A stretch of 64,000 nt of DNA from Lacipirellula parvula (GTDB lineage Bacteria > Planctomycetota > Planctomycetia > Pirellulales > Lacipirellulaceae), in contig NZ_AP021861.1 of assembly GCF_009177095.1 (NCBI RefSeq), forward strand, positions 4,818,501 to 4,882,500, read 5' to 3'. Every line of letters begins with the position of its first letter. The stretch's first letter is position 1. Below the pieces are notes generated by a model. The model worked only from the letters and a program-made list of their open reading frames with translations, was not told where the DNA came from and made no database searches. Positions 28,380 to 36,561 of the stretch are shown piece by piece. A program made the position numbers and the translations under genes.

Positions 28380-28568
28380 ATGCAAAAGACTGCCACGCCC
28401 CCACCGGCACCGTCACCGTACCGGACGAAGGCGGAAGCTGCGGAATACATCCGCTGCTCAGTCCGCACTCTCGACCGCCTGGACCTCCCCCGCATCAAAC
28501 GCGGAGGCCGGGTTCTCTTCCACATCAAGTCGCTTGACGCGGCGATGTTGGCCCTCGAATCGAAGTAA
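28380..28568 (+). CDS. Excisionase-like small HTH protein
   Basis: The 62-aa protein contains TKAEAAEYIRCSVRTLDR and then LPRIKRGGRVLFHIKSLDAAM, the pattern of the AlpA/Xis-type MerR-like helix-turn-helix (family helix_turn_helix_17). Such proteins bend DNA for excision or regulate element genes. The start at 28380 has GGAG 7 nt upstream and is preferred to 28323. It lies 11 bp before the primase gene, so the two are probably co-transcribed. Confidence 0.8.
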   Translation: MQKTATPPPAPSPYRTKAEAAEYIRCSVRTLDRLDLPRIKRGGRVLFHIKSLDAAMLALESK

Positions 28569-28579
28569 GGGGCCGACTG

Positions 28580-30871
28580 ATGCAGGAAGCAACGATCAAT
28601 GGTCACGACGTTCTCGACGACCTCTTAGAAGAGGGCGAACGGCTGATTGCCCGCGGGTGGCGAATCATCCCCTGCAACGGCAAGATTCCCTGCGACTACC
28701 GCGGCGAGCCGGCGAAGGGATGGAACAAGCTGCCGGCGACGGTCGAACGGCTGCGAATCGGCCTCAAGGCGGCAAGCGATCCTGGCATCGGGCTCGTCAT
28801 GGGCGCCGACTCCAAGAAGATCGACATGGAAGTCGACGACGACAGCGAGATCAAAGCCCGCGACCACCTTTGGCGAGATGTTGAACGCCCCGTGACGCTG
28901 GCGTTTCAATCGAAGCGAGGCCGCCACGATATTTACGCCTTCGATCCGCGGCTGGCGTCGATTCCGTTTGAGGTCTTGGAGTATAGCGACGGCGACGGCA
29001 ACAAGTTCAAGATTCGACTGGGCACGAACGACGGAGGCGCCCAATCGGTAATCCCGCCGACAGCGCCGCGGGCTTGGATCGAAGGACTTGGCCCCGACGA
29101 TGTCGACGCCGCGCTGCTCCCTGATGTCGTCGTACTGCGCTTGCTCGCGTGTGCAGAGGCTAAAAAGCCGAAACAGACTCGCTCGCGACCAACGGGAGTT
29201 GGTATCCGTCATGACGCCCTCGACGCAGTCCGCAAGTCGACGACGAACATGGAGGACGGCGGCGACGGCAGCAAGCGATTGTTTACGGCGGCTTGCCGGT
29301 CGGTCGAGCTCAACTGCAGCGACATCGAAGCGGTTGCGACCATCAACGCCTACGCGGCCGAACGTCCGTTCCCCAAGGGATTCACTGATGCCGAAATCCT
29401 GCAGCGAATCCGTGATGCCGAGGGGGTGGTGCAGCGCGGCGAAGCGTTGGCGATTCGCAACTACGAAGAGGTGGAGATCGAAGAAGAAGGCGAAACCAAA
29501 GTTATTAAAGTACCGTCCCCAATTGGGGATGTAGTGGCTGCGGCGAAGTTCGTCACGGGCAACTGGCCTCGCCGTAGCGGTGGCACGCTGTTCGTCGACG
29601 ACAGCCATGGCCTGGCATTCCTCGAGAAGAATCCGACGCCAGCGCTGTTTGGATTCCTCCGCAGCCGCTGCAACAACGTTGATTGGTACTCTAGCGGCAG
29701 GTTTTGCACGCAATCGGAGTTCGCGAGCGAGTTCACCCGCACGGCTACCACCTATGACTCGATCGAGAACACGCCGCACGAACCGGCGCGGCCCGCCACG
29801 TACTACCGCTGCGACGTTCCGCCCGCTGGCGATGGGCGATATCTCCGCAAGTTCCTCGACCTGTTTAGGCCCGAGACAACGATCGATCGCGACCTGATCC
29901 AAGCGGCGGCCATGTCGCTGCTGTGGGGCGGACCGTTCGGCGCAACGCCAGCCTTCGCGGTCACTTCCGACCACGGAAGAGGCGTCGGCAAAACGAGCAT
30001 GGTGCAATTGCTCACGCGAATCGTCGGCGGGTCGATCGACGTTTCGGCGAACGAGGATGGCGACAAGTTGACGACGCGGCTGCTGACTCCCGCGGCTCGC
30101 ACCAAGCGAGCGGCCCTATGGGACAACATCAAGTCGATGAAGTTGTCGTCGGAGAAGATCGAAGCACTCATCACGGCGCCAGAGATCAGCGGGAGGCAGT
30201 TGTACGTCGGCGAAGGCACGCGGCCGAACAATTTAGTTTGGTTCCTGACGCTCAACGCTCCAAGCATGAGCACGGACTTAGCGCAGCGGAGCATCCCAAT
30301 CAAGTTGGTTCGCGGCGACAACTCAGGCCCGTGGCTCGAGAACGCCAATCGGTTCGTTGACGACAACCGCCAACGCCTTATCGGCGACATCATCGGCGCG
30401 CTGCGGGCCGAGCCATTCCCGCTTAGGACGTTTGGCCGCTGGGCGGCATGGGAGCAAGCGATCGTTTCCCGCCTCCCTGAACCGGGCGAAGCACAGCAAG
30501 TGATCGCGGAACGGCAAGCAGCGATCAACACCGACCTAGACGAGTCGGAGATCGTCGAAGAGTTCTTCTGCGACCAACTCGCGAAGCTCGGCTACGACGT
30601 GCAGCAAGAATCAATCCGCATCCCCTCAGCCGTCGCCGCTCGGTGGTATGGCTGGGCGATCAATGAGCCAGTGCGGTCGACGGTGGCGTCGAAGCGGATG
30701 CACCAACTTTCCGCCGAGGGGCAGATGAAGCGGTTGGCGCCAGAGCCGGGGCGGTCGCATGGCCGTTGCTACGTCTGGACCGGCCCAGCTGCGAATGTGT
30801 TTTACGCAAACATCGCAAATGACCTACTTCACCGGATTTCAGCCAATCGGGCGGACACTCAGGACGGGTAG
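28580..30871 (+). CDS. PrimPol-like primase fused to a helicase-like ATPase
   Basis: The 763-aa protein has an N-terminal bifunctional primase/polymerase-like region: ARGWRIIPCNGKIPC near 24-38, the acidic IDMEVDDD near 81-88 where the catalytic Asp pair is expected, and GRHDIYAF near 114-121. The C-terminal half has a Walker A loop GRGVGKTS at about 466-473 and ALWDN and FLTLNAP further on, like superfamily 3/D5 helicases of phages and plasmids. It should start replication of the element. It is downstream of the iterons, which could be its origin. A helicase-only role cannot be excluded. Confidence 0.85.
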   Translation: MQEATINGHDVLDDLLEEGERLIARGWRIIPCNGKIPCDYRGEPAKGWNKLPATVERLRIGLKAASDPGIGLVMGADSKKIDMEVDDDSEIKARDHLWRDVERPVTLAFQSKRGRHDIYAFDPRLASIPFEVLEYSDGDGNKFKIRLGTNDGGAQSVIPPTAPRAWIEGLGPDDVDAALLPDVVVLRLLACAEAKKPKQTRSRPTGVGIRHDALDAVRKSTTNMEDGGDGSKRLFTAACRSVELNCSDIEAVATINAYAAERPFPKGFTDAEILQRIRDAEGVVQRGEALAIRNYEEVEIEEEGETKVIKVPSPIGDVVAAAKFVTGNWPRRSGGTLFVDDSHGLAFLEKNPTPALFGFLRSRCNNVDWYSSGRFCTQSEFASEFTRTATTYDSIENTPHEPARPATYYRCDVPPAGDGRYLRKFLDLFRPETTIDRDLIQAAAMSLLWGGPFGATPAFAVTSDHGRGVGKTSMVQLLTRIVGGSIDVSANEDGDKLTTRLLTPAARTKRAALWDNIKSMKLSSEKIEALITAPEISGRQLYVGEGTRPNNLVWFLTLNAPSMSTDLAQRSIPIKLVRGDNSGPWLENANRFVDDNRQRLIGDIIGALRAEPFPLRTFGRWAAWEQAIVSRLPEPGEAQQVIAERQAAINTDLDESEIVEEFFCDQLAKLGYDVQQESIRIPSAVAARWYGWAINEPVRSTVASKRMHQLSAEGQMKRLAPEPGRSHGRCYVWTGPAANVFYANIANDLLHRISANRADTQDG

Positions 30872-30945
30872 GACGGCAGTTCAACACTGTATCCCATACG
30901 CGAGAGCTTTTTCTAATTCAGTCTCTATATGTCCAGGGGGACACA

Positions 30946-31167
30946 ATGCAAAACTCCCGTCCTACCCGTCCTCGTTGTCCTCGTGACGAGTCAGTCGCCG
31001 ATCGCATTTCAGCCCTACTGGCGAGGTGTGAGGGTGTGCGTCTCGCCCGCGACCTGCCCACCACGTTCGATGCCAAAGGCGAGGCAGCAGCGAGGCGGAT
31101 CGCCGAGGCTGAGGCTGGACGGACTCTCTGTAAAACGTGTCCGATGCAAGCGGTGCGACCGGGGTAG
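30946..31167 (+). CDS. Small unknown protein, 73 aa
   Basis: This Arg-rich small protein ends CKTCPMQAVRPG, with a CxxC pair that may bind metal with the earlier Cys residues. I do not recognise it. Translation is well supported by AGGGGG 5-6 nt before the ATG. It follows the primase gene by 74 bp and is followed 8 bp after its stop by a strong hairpin, so it probably ends a transcript. Confidence 0.6.
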   Translation: MQNSRPTRPRCPRDESVADRISALLARCEGVRLARDLPTTFDAKGEAAARRIAEAEAGRTLCKTCPMQAVRPG

Positions 31168-31175
31168 GGATGGAC

Positions 31176-31221
31176 GGAAGGACCCTGGTCAAATTTTGAC
31201 CAGCTTTTCCAGGGTCCTTCC
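31176..31221 (+). terminator. Compound hairpin after the 73-aa gene
   Basis: GGAAGGACCCTGG (31176-31188) pairs perfectly with CCAGGGTCCTTCC (31209-31221). Its loop region overlaps a second palindrome GGTCAAA-T-TTTGACC, so two exclusive folds are possible. TTTT lies within the loop, not after the stem, so an ordinary intrinsic terminator is not certain. Confidence 0.5.
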
Positions 31222-31246
31222 GGCCAGTTTCTGAGCCGGACGCAGC

Positions 31247-31636
31247 TTGCATCGAAGGCACTTTACACATAGTCCGTCCGACCCCGAACGAACCGTTTTA
31301 GCCCCGCAGGAGCCACCAGATGCCCCACAACACACGATCATCCTCGACACGAACCGAATGCTACGTAACATCGCCGACGCAGCAGCGCGCCAGCACGGCG
31401 CTGCAGTCGAACGCTCCAAATTCTTCCGAGAGCAGGAACGAACGAGCGCGTTAGCTGAAGCCCAGTGGGTTCGCCGCCGCGTGGCTTCGTTCGCGGCAAT
31501 GGTGCTCACGCCGTCGCAGGCGAAGCGGCATCAGCAGGCCCTCGTCGAAATGGGCGCCGATGGCCTCGTCGAGCTCACCCCGTCGCACGTCCGCGTGACC
31601 GACAAGGGCCGGGAGCAACTGACCAATGCCGGTTGA
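31247..31636 (+). CDS. Unknown element protein, about 129 aa
   Basis: This alpha-helical basic protein (FFREQERTSALAEAQWVRRR) ends with a winged-helix-like TDKGREQL. I do not recognise a family. The start is unclear: the longest frame begins with TTG 31247 and has no ribosome site, the first in-frame ATG is 31358, and a good AGGAG at 31308 serves an ATG in another frame. It overlaps the next gene by 11 bp, which supports an operon. Confidence 0.5.
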   Translation: MHRRHFTHSPSDPERTVLAPQEPPDAPQHTIILDTNRMLRNIADAAARQHGAAVERSKFFREQERTSALAEAQWVRRRVASFAAMVLTPSQAKRHQQALVEMGADGLVELTPSHVRVTDKGREQLTNAG

Positions 31637-31898
31637 TTGGACCAACGTGCCGACGGTCGAGATCCCGCCCCCGCCGAAGGCATACTGCCCGGCGTGCCAG
31701 AGCGGCGACTTCACGATCGTTCGCTCAATGGGCGACCAGGGCGACGGCAGCGTGTTCCGTCGTTGCGTGTGCCGCAGCTGCAGCGCGCCGTTTCTCGTCG
31801 TCGTTGATCCGATGCTTGCCAGTGACTGGCAGGATCAAGTGGACACCTCGGTAGAGTACCAACATCACCCGAACCGCGAAGGTAACAATGTTCGCTGA
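31626..31898 (+). CDS. Small zinc-ribbon protein, 90 aa
   Basis: The protein has CPAC near residue 21 and CVCRSC near residue 47, spaced like a four-Cys zinc ribbon, within YCPACQSGDFTIVRS and RCVCRSCSAPFLVV. This resembles phage zinc-finger regulators or zinc ribbons of unknown role. The ribosome site GGGAG is 10 nt upstream. It overlaps the genes on both sides by about 11 bp, so translation is likely coupled. Confidence 0.7.
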   Translation: MPVDWTNVPTVEIPPPPKAYCPACQSGDFTIVRSMGDQGDGSVFRRCVCRSCSAPFLVVVDPMLASDWQDQVDTSVEYQHHPNREGNNVR

Positions 31899-32541
31899 AC
31901 TCCACCAAATGGCCGCCACGATCTACCCGGAAGCGAATCCGAACATCGTCGCGCAGCCCGACGCGTGGCCGACGCCCATTCACTGCTCGGCGTACTGCGT
32001 GCCGACGATTACCGCGACGATGCGGGAATACCTGCAGAGCGCCGGAGCGTGGACAGAACCACGCCCGCTGATCGTCATGGTCGACCCGACCGACGACTCC
32101 GCGGCGTCGCGCGGCATCTTCATTCACGAACTTGCCCACATTCCGGGCGATTTGGAGCAACCTGCAGAAACGCCGATCACTGCCGATCGCAGGTTTCGAC
32201 AGGACGCCGAGTTCGCCTATCTCGCGCTCACCCCGATCATCACCGACGAACCACCATGGGCCGGACACGACGCGGCCTTCATCCGCCGAGCATTGCACCT
32301 GCACCATCGCGCTGTTGGCCACGGCTGGGCGCTCGGCGTGCGTGACCTGTCGATCGCAGGTCTCCGCTACGGATTAAGTTCCGCATTCGACTACTGGCTC
32401 GCGATTGGCGACGAGCCGCTTCGCTGTGAATCGATGCTACTCGCCGAGATTGAACAACTTCCACCACCTGCGGACTTTGCCTCGCTATGGGAGCGCGACC
32501 AAGCCGCCTACTACACCCATGCTCGAAAGGAAAACGCATGA
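31888..32541 (+). CDS. Putative zinc metallopeptidase-like element protein
   Basis: The 217-aa protein has FIHELAHIPG near residue 78, fitting the HExxH zinc-peptidase motif. Further His and Glu residues could supply a third ligand. Nothing else places it in a family, so the peptidase call rests on one motif. AAGG lies 5 nt before the ATG. It overlaps the gene before it by 11 bp, and its stop overlaps the ATG of the next gene (ATGA), so it is part of a tightly packed operon. Confidence 0.55.
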   Translation: MFAELHQMAATIYPEANPNIVAQPDAWPTPIHCSAYCVPTITATMREYLQSAGAWTEPRPLIVMVDPTDDSAASRGIFIHELAHIPGDLEQPAETPITADRRFRQDAEFAYLALTPIITDEPPWAGHDAAFIRRALHLHHRAVGHGWALGVRDLSIAGLRYGLSSAFDYWLAIGDEPLRCESMLLAEIEQLPPPADFASLWERDQAAYYTHARKENA

Positions 32542-33260
32542 GCACCGCTGTCTTTGACCAATTGGAACAACTGAAGGCGCAACGCCTGGAGGCGTTCGAA
32601 GAACTCGCCGTGAGGCTCGCCGCCGACGAGGAAGTCGACGTGGCCACGATCGAACAGGTTTGTCGCGAAGCCGATCGAGAGCCAAGTTCGCTTCGCTCGC
32701 TCGTGACCAAGTTGGCGGAGCGACGACGACTCCGTGAAGAGCACAAGCGTCTGCCGGCCGTGATCGCGCAACGTGAAGCCCTGCAGGCTAAGATCGACGA
32801 GGCAAACGCCGAACTCGAGGCTGCGGTTCAGCGGCATCAGGTTGCCTGCCATCCGCTGCAATGGGAGCAGCGACAGCTCCTAGACGACATGATTCGCCTG
32901 GAGCAGATTCCCGCCAAGCTGGGCGTGGAATGCCCGCTGCAGCATCTTCACCGGCGCCAGAGCTCGCTGCAACGTCGTCAGCAGTCGCTTGAGCGAGCGG
33001 TGAACGATGCGGAATACACGCTCCGCGGTCACCAATCGACGCTGGCCAACGCTGCACGCGAACGGAATCGAAACATTCCAACGCCCTGGCTTCATTCCGA
33101 TGCGCCGCCTGAAGCGTCGGAGATCGAGAGCAATGACCCGCTCCGTGATTTGAAGCTGGCTGTCGTGCATGCGGCGGCGATGTTAGCGAAGGCGCGCAAG
33201 GCGAGTTCCGAGGCAGCGGCCGAAGCGTCACGCACTTGGGATGAGATGGTTAACTACTAG
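32538..33260 (+). CDS. Coiled-coil protein of unknown function
   Basis: The 240-aa protein is almost wholly alpha-helical, with heptad-like Leu/Ala spacing (LEQLKAQRLEAFEELAVRLA and EALQAKIDEANAELEAAVQR). A role in structure or as a scaffold is possible; no catalytic motif is seen. ATG 32538 overlaps the stop of the metallopeptidase-like gene and has AAGGA upstream, so it is preferred to the in-frame start at 32487. Confidence 0.65.
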   Translation: MSTAVFDQLEQLKAQRLEAFEELAVRLAADEEVDVATIEQVCREADREPSSLRSLVTKLAERRRLREEHKRLPAVIAQREALQAKIDEANAELEAAVQRHQVACHPLQWEQRQLLDDMIRLEQIPAKLGVECPLQHLHRRQSSLQRRQQSLERAVNDAEYTLRGHQSTLANAARERNRNIPTPWLHSDAPPEASEIESNDPLRDLKLAVVHAAAMLAKARKASSEAAAEASRTWDEMVNY

Positions 33261-33285
33261 CCCTGCGGGGCGGAAAGGAATTCAC

Positions 33286-34059
33286 GTGTCAGGAAGATTT
33301 CTCTACTTCGTCGGCGGCGATCAGCGACCGGTCGATTTTGAGAAGCTCGCCAAGTGGCAATTGAGCTTCGCGATCGAAACGTCGATCGAGAACCGGCCTG
33401 TGAGCACGGGGCCGAGTGGCGGGGCCGGCAACGTGTTCATGGAGGATGCGCCGGGCGTTGACGCTGGGTATTATCCTGACGACCAGACATGGTCGAAGAT
33501 GCCCGCCGTCGAAGGCCGCCCCGAGCTGTGGATCGGCTACTGGAACGATCGCAAGCCGACGCCGCAAACGCTCAAGCGTGCCAAGCTTCTCCGCGGCCCG
33601 GTGCTCACGCTCGCTGACGGCAACGAGTGGCAAGTGCCGATCGTCCGCCGCTACGACGGGGCCGCGCAGCAGTGGCAATGCGAGTTGCCGGCGTACCTCG
33701 CCTTCGATGGCACCGGGAAGGTCGGCCCCGGACGCCCGCTGGCGAAGTACGCCCACCTCTGGGATGCGACCGCCACGATCGCAGAACTCCAGTTCGCCAA
33801 AGACGCCGGCGACGAAGCCCGTGAGCCGACGCAAGATGAGTTGTTGGCGGCGGTGTCGGCGCTGATGGGGGCGAACTACCGCGTCAGCCTGCCGGAGCTG
33901 ATCGCCCTGGAAGCCCTCGAAGAGACTCACTTAGCGCTGATCGTCATGGTCGCGGTCCGCTACGAGTCGCTGGTGAACTGGCTGACGACGGTTCAAAAAA
34001 AAAGCAGCGACCTACCGACCCTGAGTGGTGCGACTTCATCCGATGGCGAAGCGGCCTAG
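33286..34059 (+). CDS. Tail-chaperone-like protein with possible -1 frameshift extension to 34115
   Basis: The 257-aa zero-frame product starts at GTG 33286 (AAAGGA 6 nt upstream). It has a folded-looking N-terminal part and a helical stretch up to WLTTVQKK. There an A9 run (33995-34003) allows a slip. The -1 frame continues 37 codons (including PTDPEWCDFIRWRSGLAPNY) to TAA 34113-34115, 1 bp before the tape-measure-like ATG. The zero-frame tail is Ser/Ala-rich and less protein-like. This layout matches phage G/GT tail-assembly chaperones, but no family match was recognised, so a simple frameshift mutation remains possible. Confidence 0.6.
   Translation: MSGRFLYFVGGDQRPVDFEKLAKWQLSFAIETSIENRPVSTGPSGGAGNVFMEDAPGVDAGYYPDDQTWSKMPAVEGRPELWIGYWNDRKPTPQTLKRAKLLRGPVLTLADGNEWQVPIVRRYDGAAQQWQCELPAYLAFDGTGKVGPGRPLAKYAHLWDATATIAELQFAKDAGDEAREPTQDELLAAVSALMGANYRVSLPELIALEALEETHLALIVMVAVRYESLVNWLTTVQKKSSDLPTLSGATSSDGEAA
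33995..34004 (+). promoter_or_regulatory. A9G slippery tract, candidate -1 ribosomal frameshift site
   Basis: The zero frame reads CAA AAA AAA AGC. A slip by one base on A-AAA-AAA gives AAG CAG CGA and a 37-codon extension. The heptamer is like the dnaX slippery type. Confidence 0.55.
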
Positions 34060-34116
34060 CCCCGAACTACCAACCGACCTGGGCCGATCTCAAGGGCCTC
34101 GCACTGGAGCTTTAAC

Positions 34117-35742
34117 ATGTCAGCGAAATTCACCATCTCCGGCGACTCATCGTCCGCTGTCAAAGCCGTCGGCGATCTCAATAAGGCGCTCGACGCCGCC
34201 GAGGAGACCGCGCAAGGCGCCACGAAGGCGACGACGAAGATGATCAACGAGGCTTCTCGAATCAAGGAGAGCCTAGACCCGCAGCTCAAGTACAACAACG
34301 CCGTCGAGAAAATGGCGGCGTTGGTGAAGTCGGGCGCGCTGAGCCACGACGAAGCGGCCCGCAAGGTCGCGCAGTACCGCAAGCGACTCGACGAAGCCGG
34401 CAAATCCGGCGACGACGCATTCGGCGCGAAGGCGTTGTCGTCGCTCAAGAGCTTCGCGGGCGGTGTGCTGTCGGCCACGGCGATCGTCTCCGAACTTCGT
34501 TCTCAGCTCGAAGCGGTCAATCGCGAGAATGAAAAAGCGGCGCAAGCCAAGCTGGGGGCGGCCGACGCCGAGGCGGCATTACGGGAGAGCACGTCTAAAG
34601 ACCCGAAGCGGAATTGGATCGTTGCTCAGGCGAAGCAGATTGCGCAAGACCGGAAGATGAGCGAAGCGGGCATCTACCAGATGGTGGAAACCGCTTACGC
34701 CGCCGGTGGTGATCCTGATCTTGCTATTAACTCTGTTCGCGAGGCGACGAAGCAGAGCCGGAACATCGAACGCGCCACGGCGACCGCTGGCGGCATCGGC
34801 GATATCTACAACTCGACGAACATCAAGGACGTTGAGGAAGCGGCCGGCTACTTGGCGATCACGCAGGCTACCAGCCGCATCAAGGGCGAGAAGGTCGCCA
34901 AGAGCATCGCCGGCACGGCCAGCAGTTACACGTCGCAAGGTGGCAGCGAAGCCGCAGCGGCTGCGGTCCTCTCCGCGTTGTCCGTCGCTGGCGCCGACGC
35001 CGAGGGCGACATCTCCCGATCGGCTGCGATCGGCCTGCAGACCAAGTCCCGGGACTGGTTCGCAAAGAACGGCAAGAACTTCGGCCTCACGGACGCGAGC
35101 CAGTACGACATCATCGACGAGCGCATCGCACTGCTGCAGTCGAATCCCGAGATGGCGAAGCAGTTTCTCGGCAGCACGAAGTTCGAAGCCGCGAGCGAAG
35201 GCGCCATCGCCAAGCTGCTGCAGGATAAGGGGACGATCGACCTGTATCGAAACGCCTATACCGCCAACGACGAAGCCAGCGAGCGCATCGCCGCTGCTCG
35301 CGATCGCGCCAAGTTCGTTGGCGAGGGGCCGCTGCAAAACTACGCGATGACCGAGCAGGCGATTCAGAACGAGATGGACCAGATGCGCATCAGCGGCGAC
35401 GCCGCCTTGAGTGAGGAACGTCGCAACGATGTGTTCGAATTGAGTCGACGACTCGAGGGCAACGGTCGCGGTCACGCCAGCTGGCTCAAGTTCATGGCAG
35501 AGACCGGCCCGACGCTCAGCAACGACGAAGCGATCGATCAGTTGAAGAAGGGCATGGCGATGCAAGATTGGCGCACAGGCGGCATGGATGCCATGCGTGA
35601 GAGCGGATCGCCAGCAGCCATGGGTGAAGTCGCGCGTCGCGAAACTGCCGAACGATTGTTGGCGGAACTTGAGAAGCAGACGCAGGCGCTCCAGGCAATC
35701 CAAACGAAGCAGAACTCACGAGTCAGTGCTCAGCAAGAGTAG
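34117..35742 (+). CDS. Tape-measure-like protein
   Basis: The 541-aa protein is long, helical and Ala/Glu/Lys-rich. Its N-terminus MSAKFTISGDSSSAVKAVGD resembles phage tail tape-measure proteins, with coiled coil in the first 170 residues. It also lies directly after the slippery-tract gene, as tape measures do. There is no transmembrane segment or lysozyme domain, and it is short for a full tape measure, so the call is tentative. GGAG lies 7 nt before the ATG, within the -1 frame end of the preceding gene. Confidence 0.5.
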   Translation: MSAKFTISGDSSSAVKAVGDLNKALDAAEETAQGATKATTKMINEASRIKESLDPQLKYNNAVEKMAALVKSGALSHDEAARKVAQYRKRLDEAGKSGDDAFGAKALSSLKSFAGGVLSATAIVSELRSQLEAVNRENEKAAQAKLGAADAEAALRESTSKDPKRNWIVAQAKQIAQDRKMSEAGIYQMVETAYAAGGDPDLAINSVREATKQSRNIERATATAGGIGDIYNSTNIKDVEEAAGYLAITQATSRIKGEKVAKSIAGTASSYTSQGGSEAAAAAVLSALSVAGADAEGDISRSAAIGLQTKSRDWFAKNGKNFGLTDASQYDIIDERIALLQSNPEMAKQFLGSTKFEAASEGAIAKLLQDKGTIDLYRNAYTANDEASERIAAARDRAKFVGEGPLQNYAMTEQAIQNEMDQMRISGDAALSEERRNDVFELSRRLEGNGRGHASWLKFMAETGPTLSNDEAIDQLKKGMAMQDWRTGGMDAMRESGSPAAMGEVARRETAERLLAELEKQTQALQAIQTKQNSRVSAQQE

Positions 35743-35766
35743 TCACCAACCCCAAGGAGTTTGAAA

Positions 35767-36057
35767 ATGATCTTCACCGTAACCGTTAGTTCCGATGTCT
35801 CGGTCTCGCTCTTCGACAATCCCGAGTACTTGATGACGGCGCGGCAGATTGCGCGCGACCCGCGGTGCGCCATCAAGGGCGTTGTCTGCGAAGTCGGCGA
35901 GCCGGATGGCTAACCCTACCAAGTCGTGTTCTCGATCGAGGCGCCAAGCTACGACGAGGTTGGTTTGGTGATTCGCGCCGCCATCGAGGGGAACCTCGGA
36001 TCGGTTCACCGGTCGGTCAACGACCTGGCCGGGCAGGCAGCGCTGGCTGCGACGTGA
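35767..36057 (+). pseudogene. Small gene interrupted by an in-frame TAA
   Basis: ATG 35767 has a strong AAGGAG 7 nt upstream and opens a 48-codon frame (MIFTVTVSSDVSVSLFDN...) ending at TAA 35911-35913. The same frame then continues for 47 sense codons with protein-like composition (QVVFSIEAPSYDEVGLVI) to TGA 36055-36057. This looks like one 96-residue protein with a nonsense codon. A second start at GTG 35926 has no ribosome site. I do not recognise the protein. Confidence 0.55.
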
Positions 36058-36147
36058 ATGCAGTCGAACGATCCATCGCCGGAACAGATCGAAGCCGCGA
36101 CGGCCCAGATCCGCGCGACGAGCCCGCGGTGGGGGCGCCGGAAGTAG
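36058..36147 (+). CDS. 29-aa mini-protein with a PSPEQI motif
   Basis: The ATG follows the preceding TGA directly (TGAATG). The product contains PSPEQIEAATAQIRA, which resembles PTPEQIAEACAEIHQ in the element gene at 42783. This shared motif, and the coupling, are the only evidence that it is real. Function unknown. Confidence 0.45.
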   Translation: MQSNDPSPEQIEAATAQIRATSPRWGRRK

Positions 36148-36561
36148 AAGCTGACGAGTTGGGCGAATAGCCTGGCTGTTCTTTGACAATTCGAATTGGC
36201 CCGCGTCGCGTGAGTAGCGTCCCGGCGCGGGCGGTGCGAATCTATTGCGCAACTCCTGCGCATAAAGATTGCATATAACTCTGACAAAATTGAAATGCTT
36301 ATGAAGCAGGTGCTGGAACCGGCCATTACTGAGTTTGCGGCATACCGGTTGCTATCACCGGTCGACGGCCGTACTGGCAACTCCATGATCCACTCCATGG
36401 CGCAAGCGAATGAAGCCATGACGGTCTGAACGTGACCGTTTCTATTGCCTCGGCTTTTTTACCAGTCTCCGAAAAATTCTCTTACTTAGGGCACTGGATT
36501 TCACGAACCGCCAGCCAACATCAGCTGGTATGGGCATCCTCTCGTTTTGGAGTCTTGCAGA
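36148..36561. other. Gap upstream of amt
   Basis: This stretch holds GCCCGCG/CGCGGGC inverted arms near 36199-36231 and a 44-codon frame (36295-36429, start MLMKQVLEPAITEF) without a ribosome site. Base composition becomes more AT-rich towards amt. The amt promoter must lie here, but no clear sigma-70 or sigma-54 box was found. Confidence 0.4.

Noticed and set aside
36295-36429. A 44-codon plus-strand frame before amt
   Set aside because: No ribosome site, low complexity of evidence and no homologue recognised; kept only as a note.
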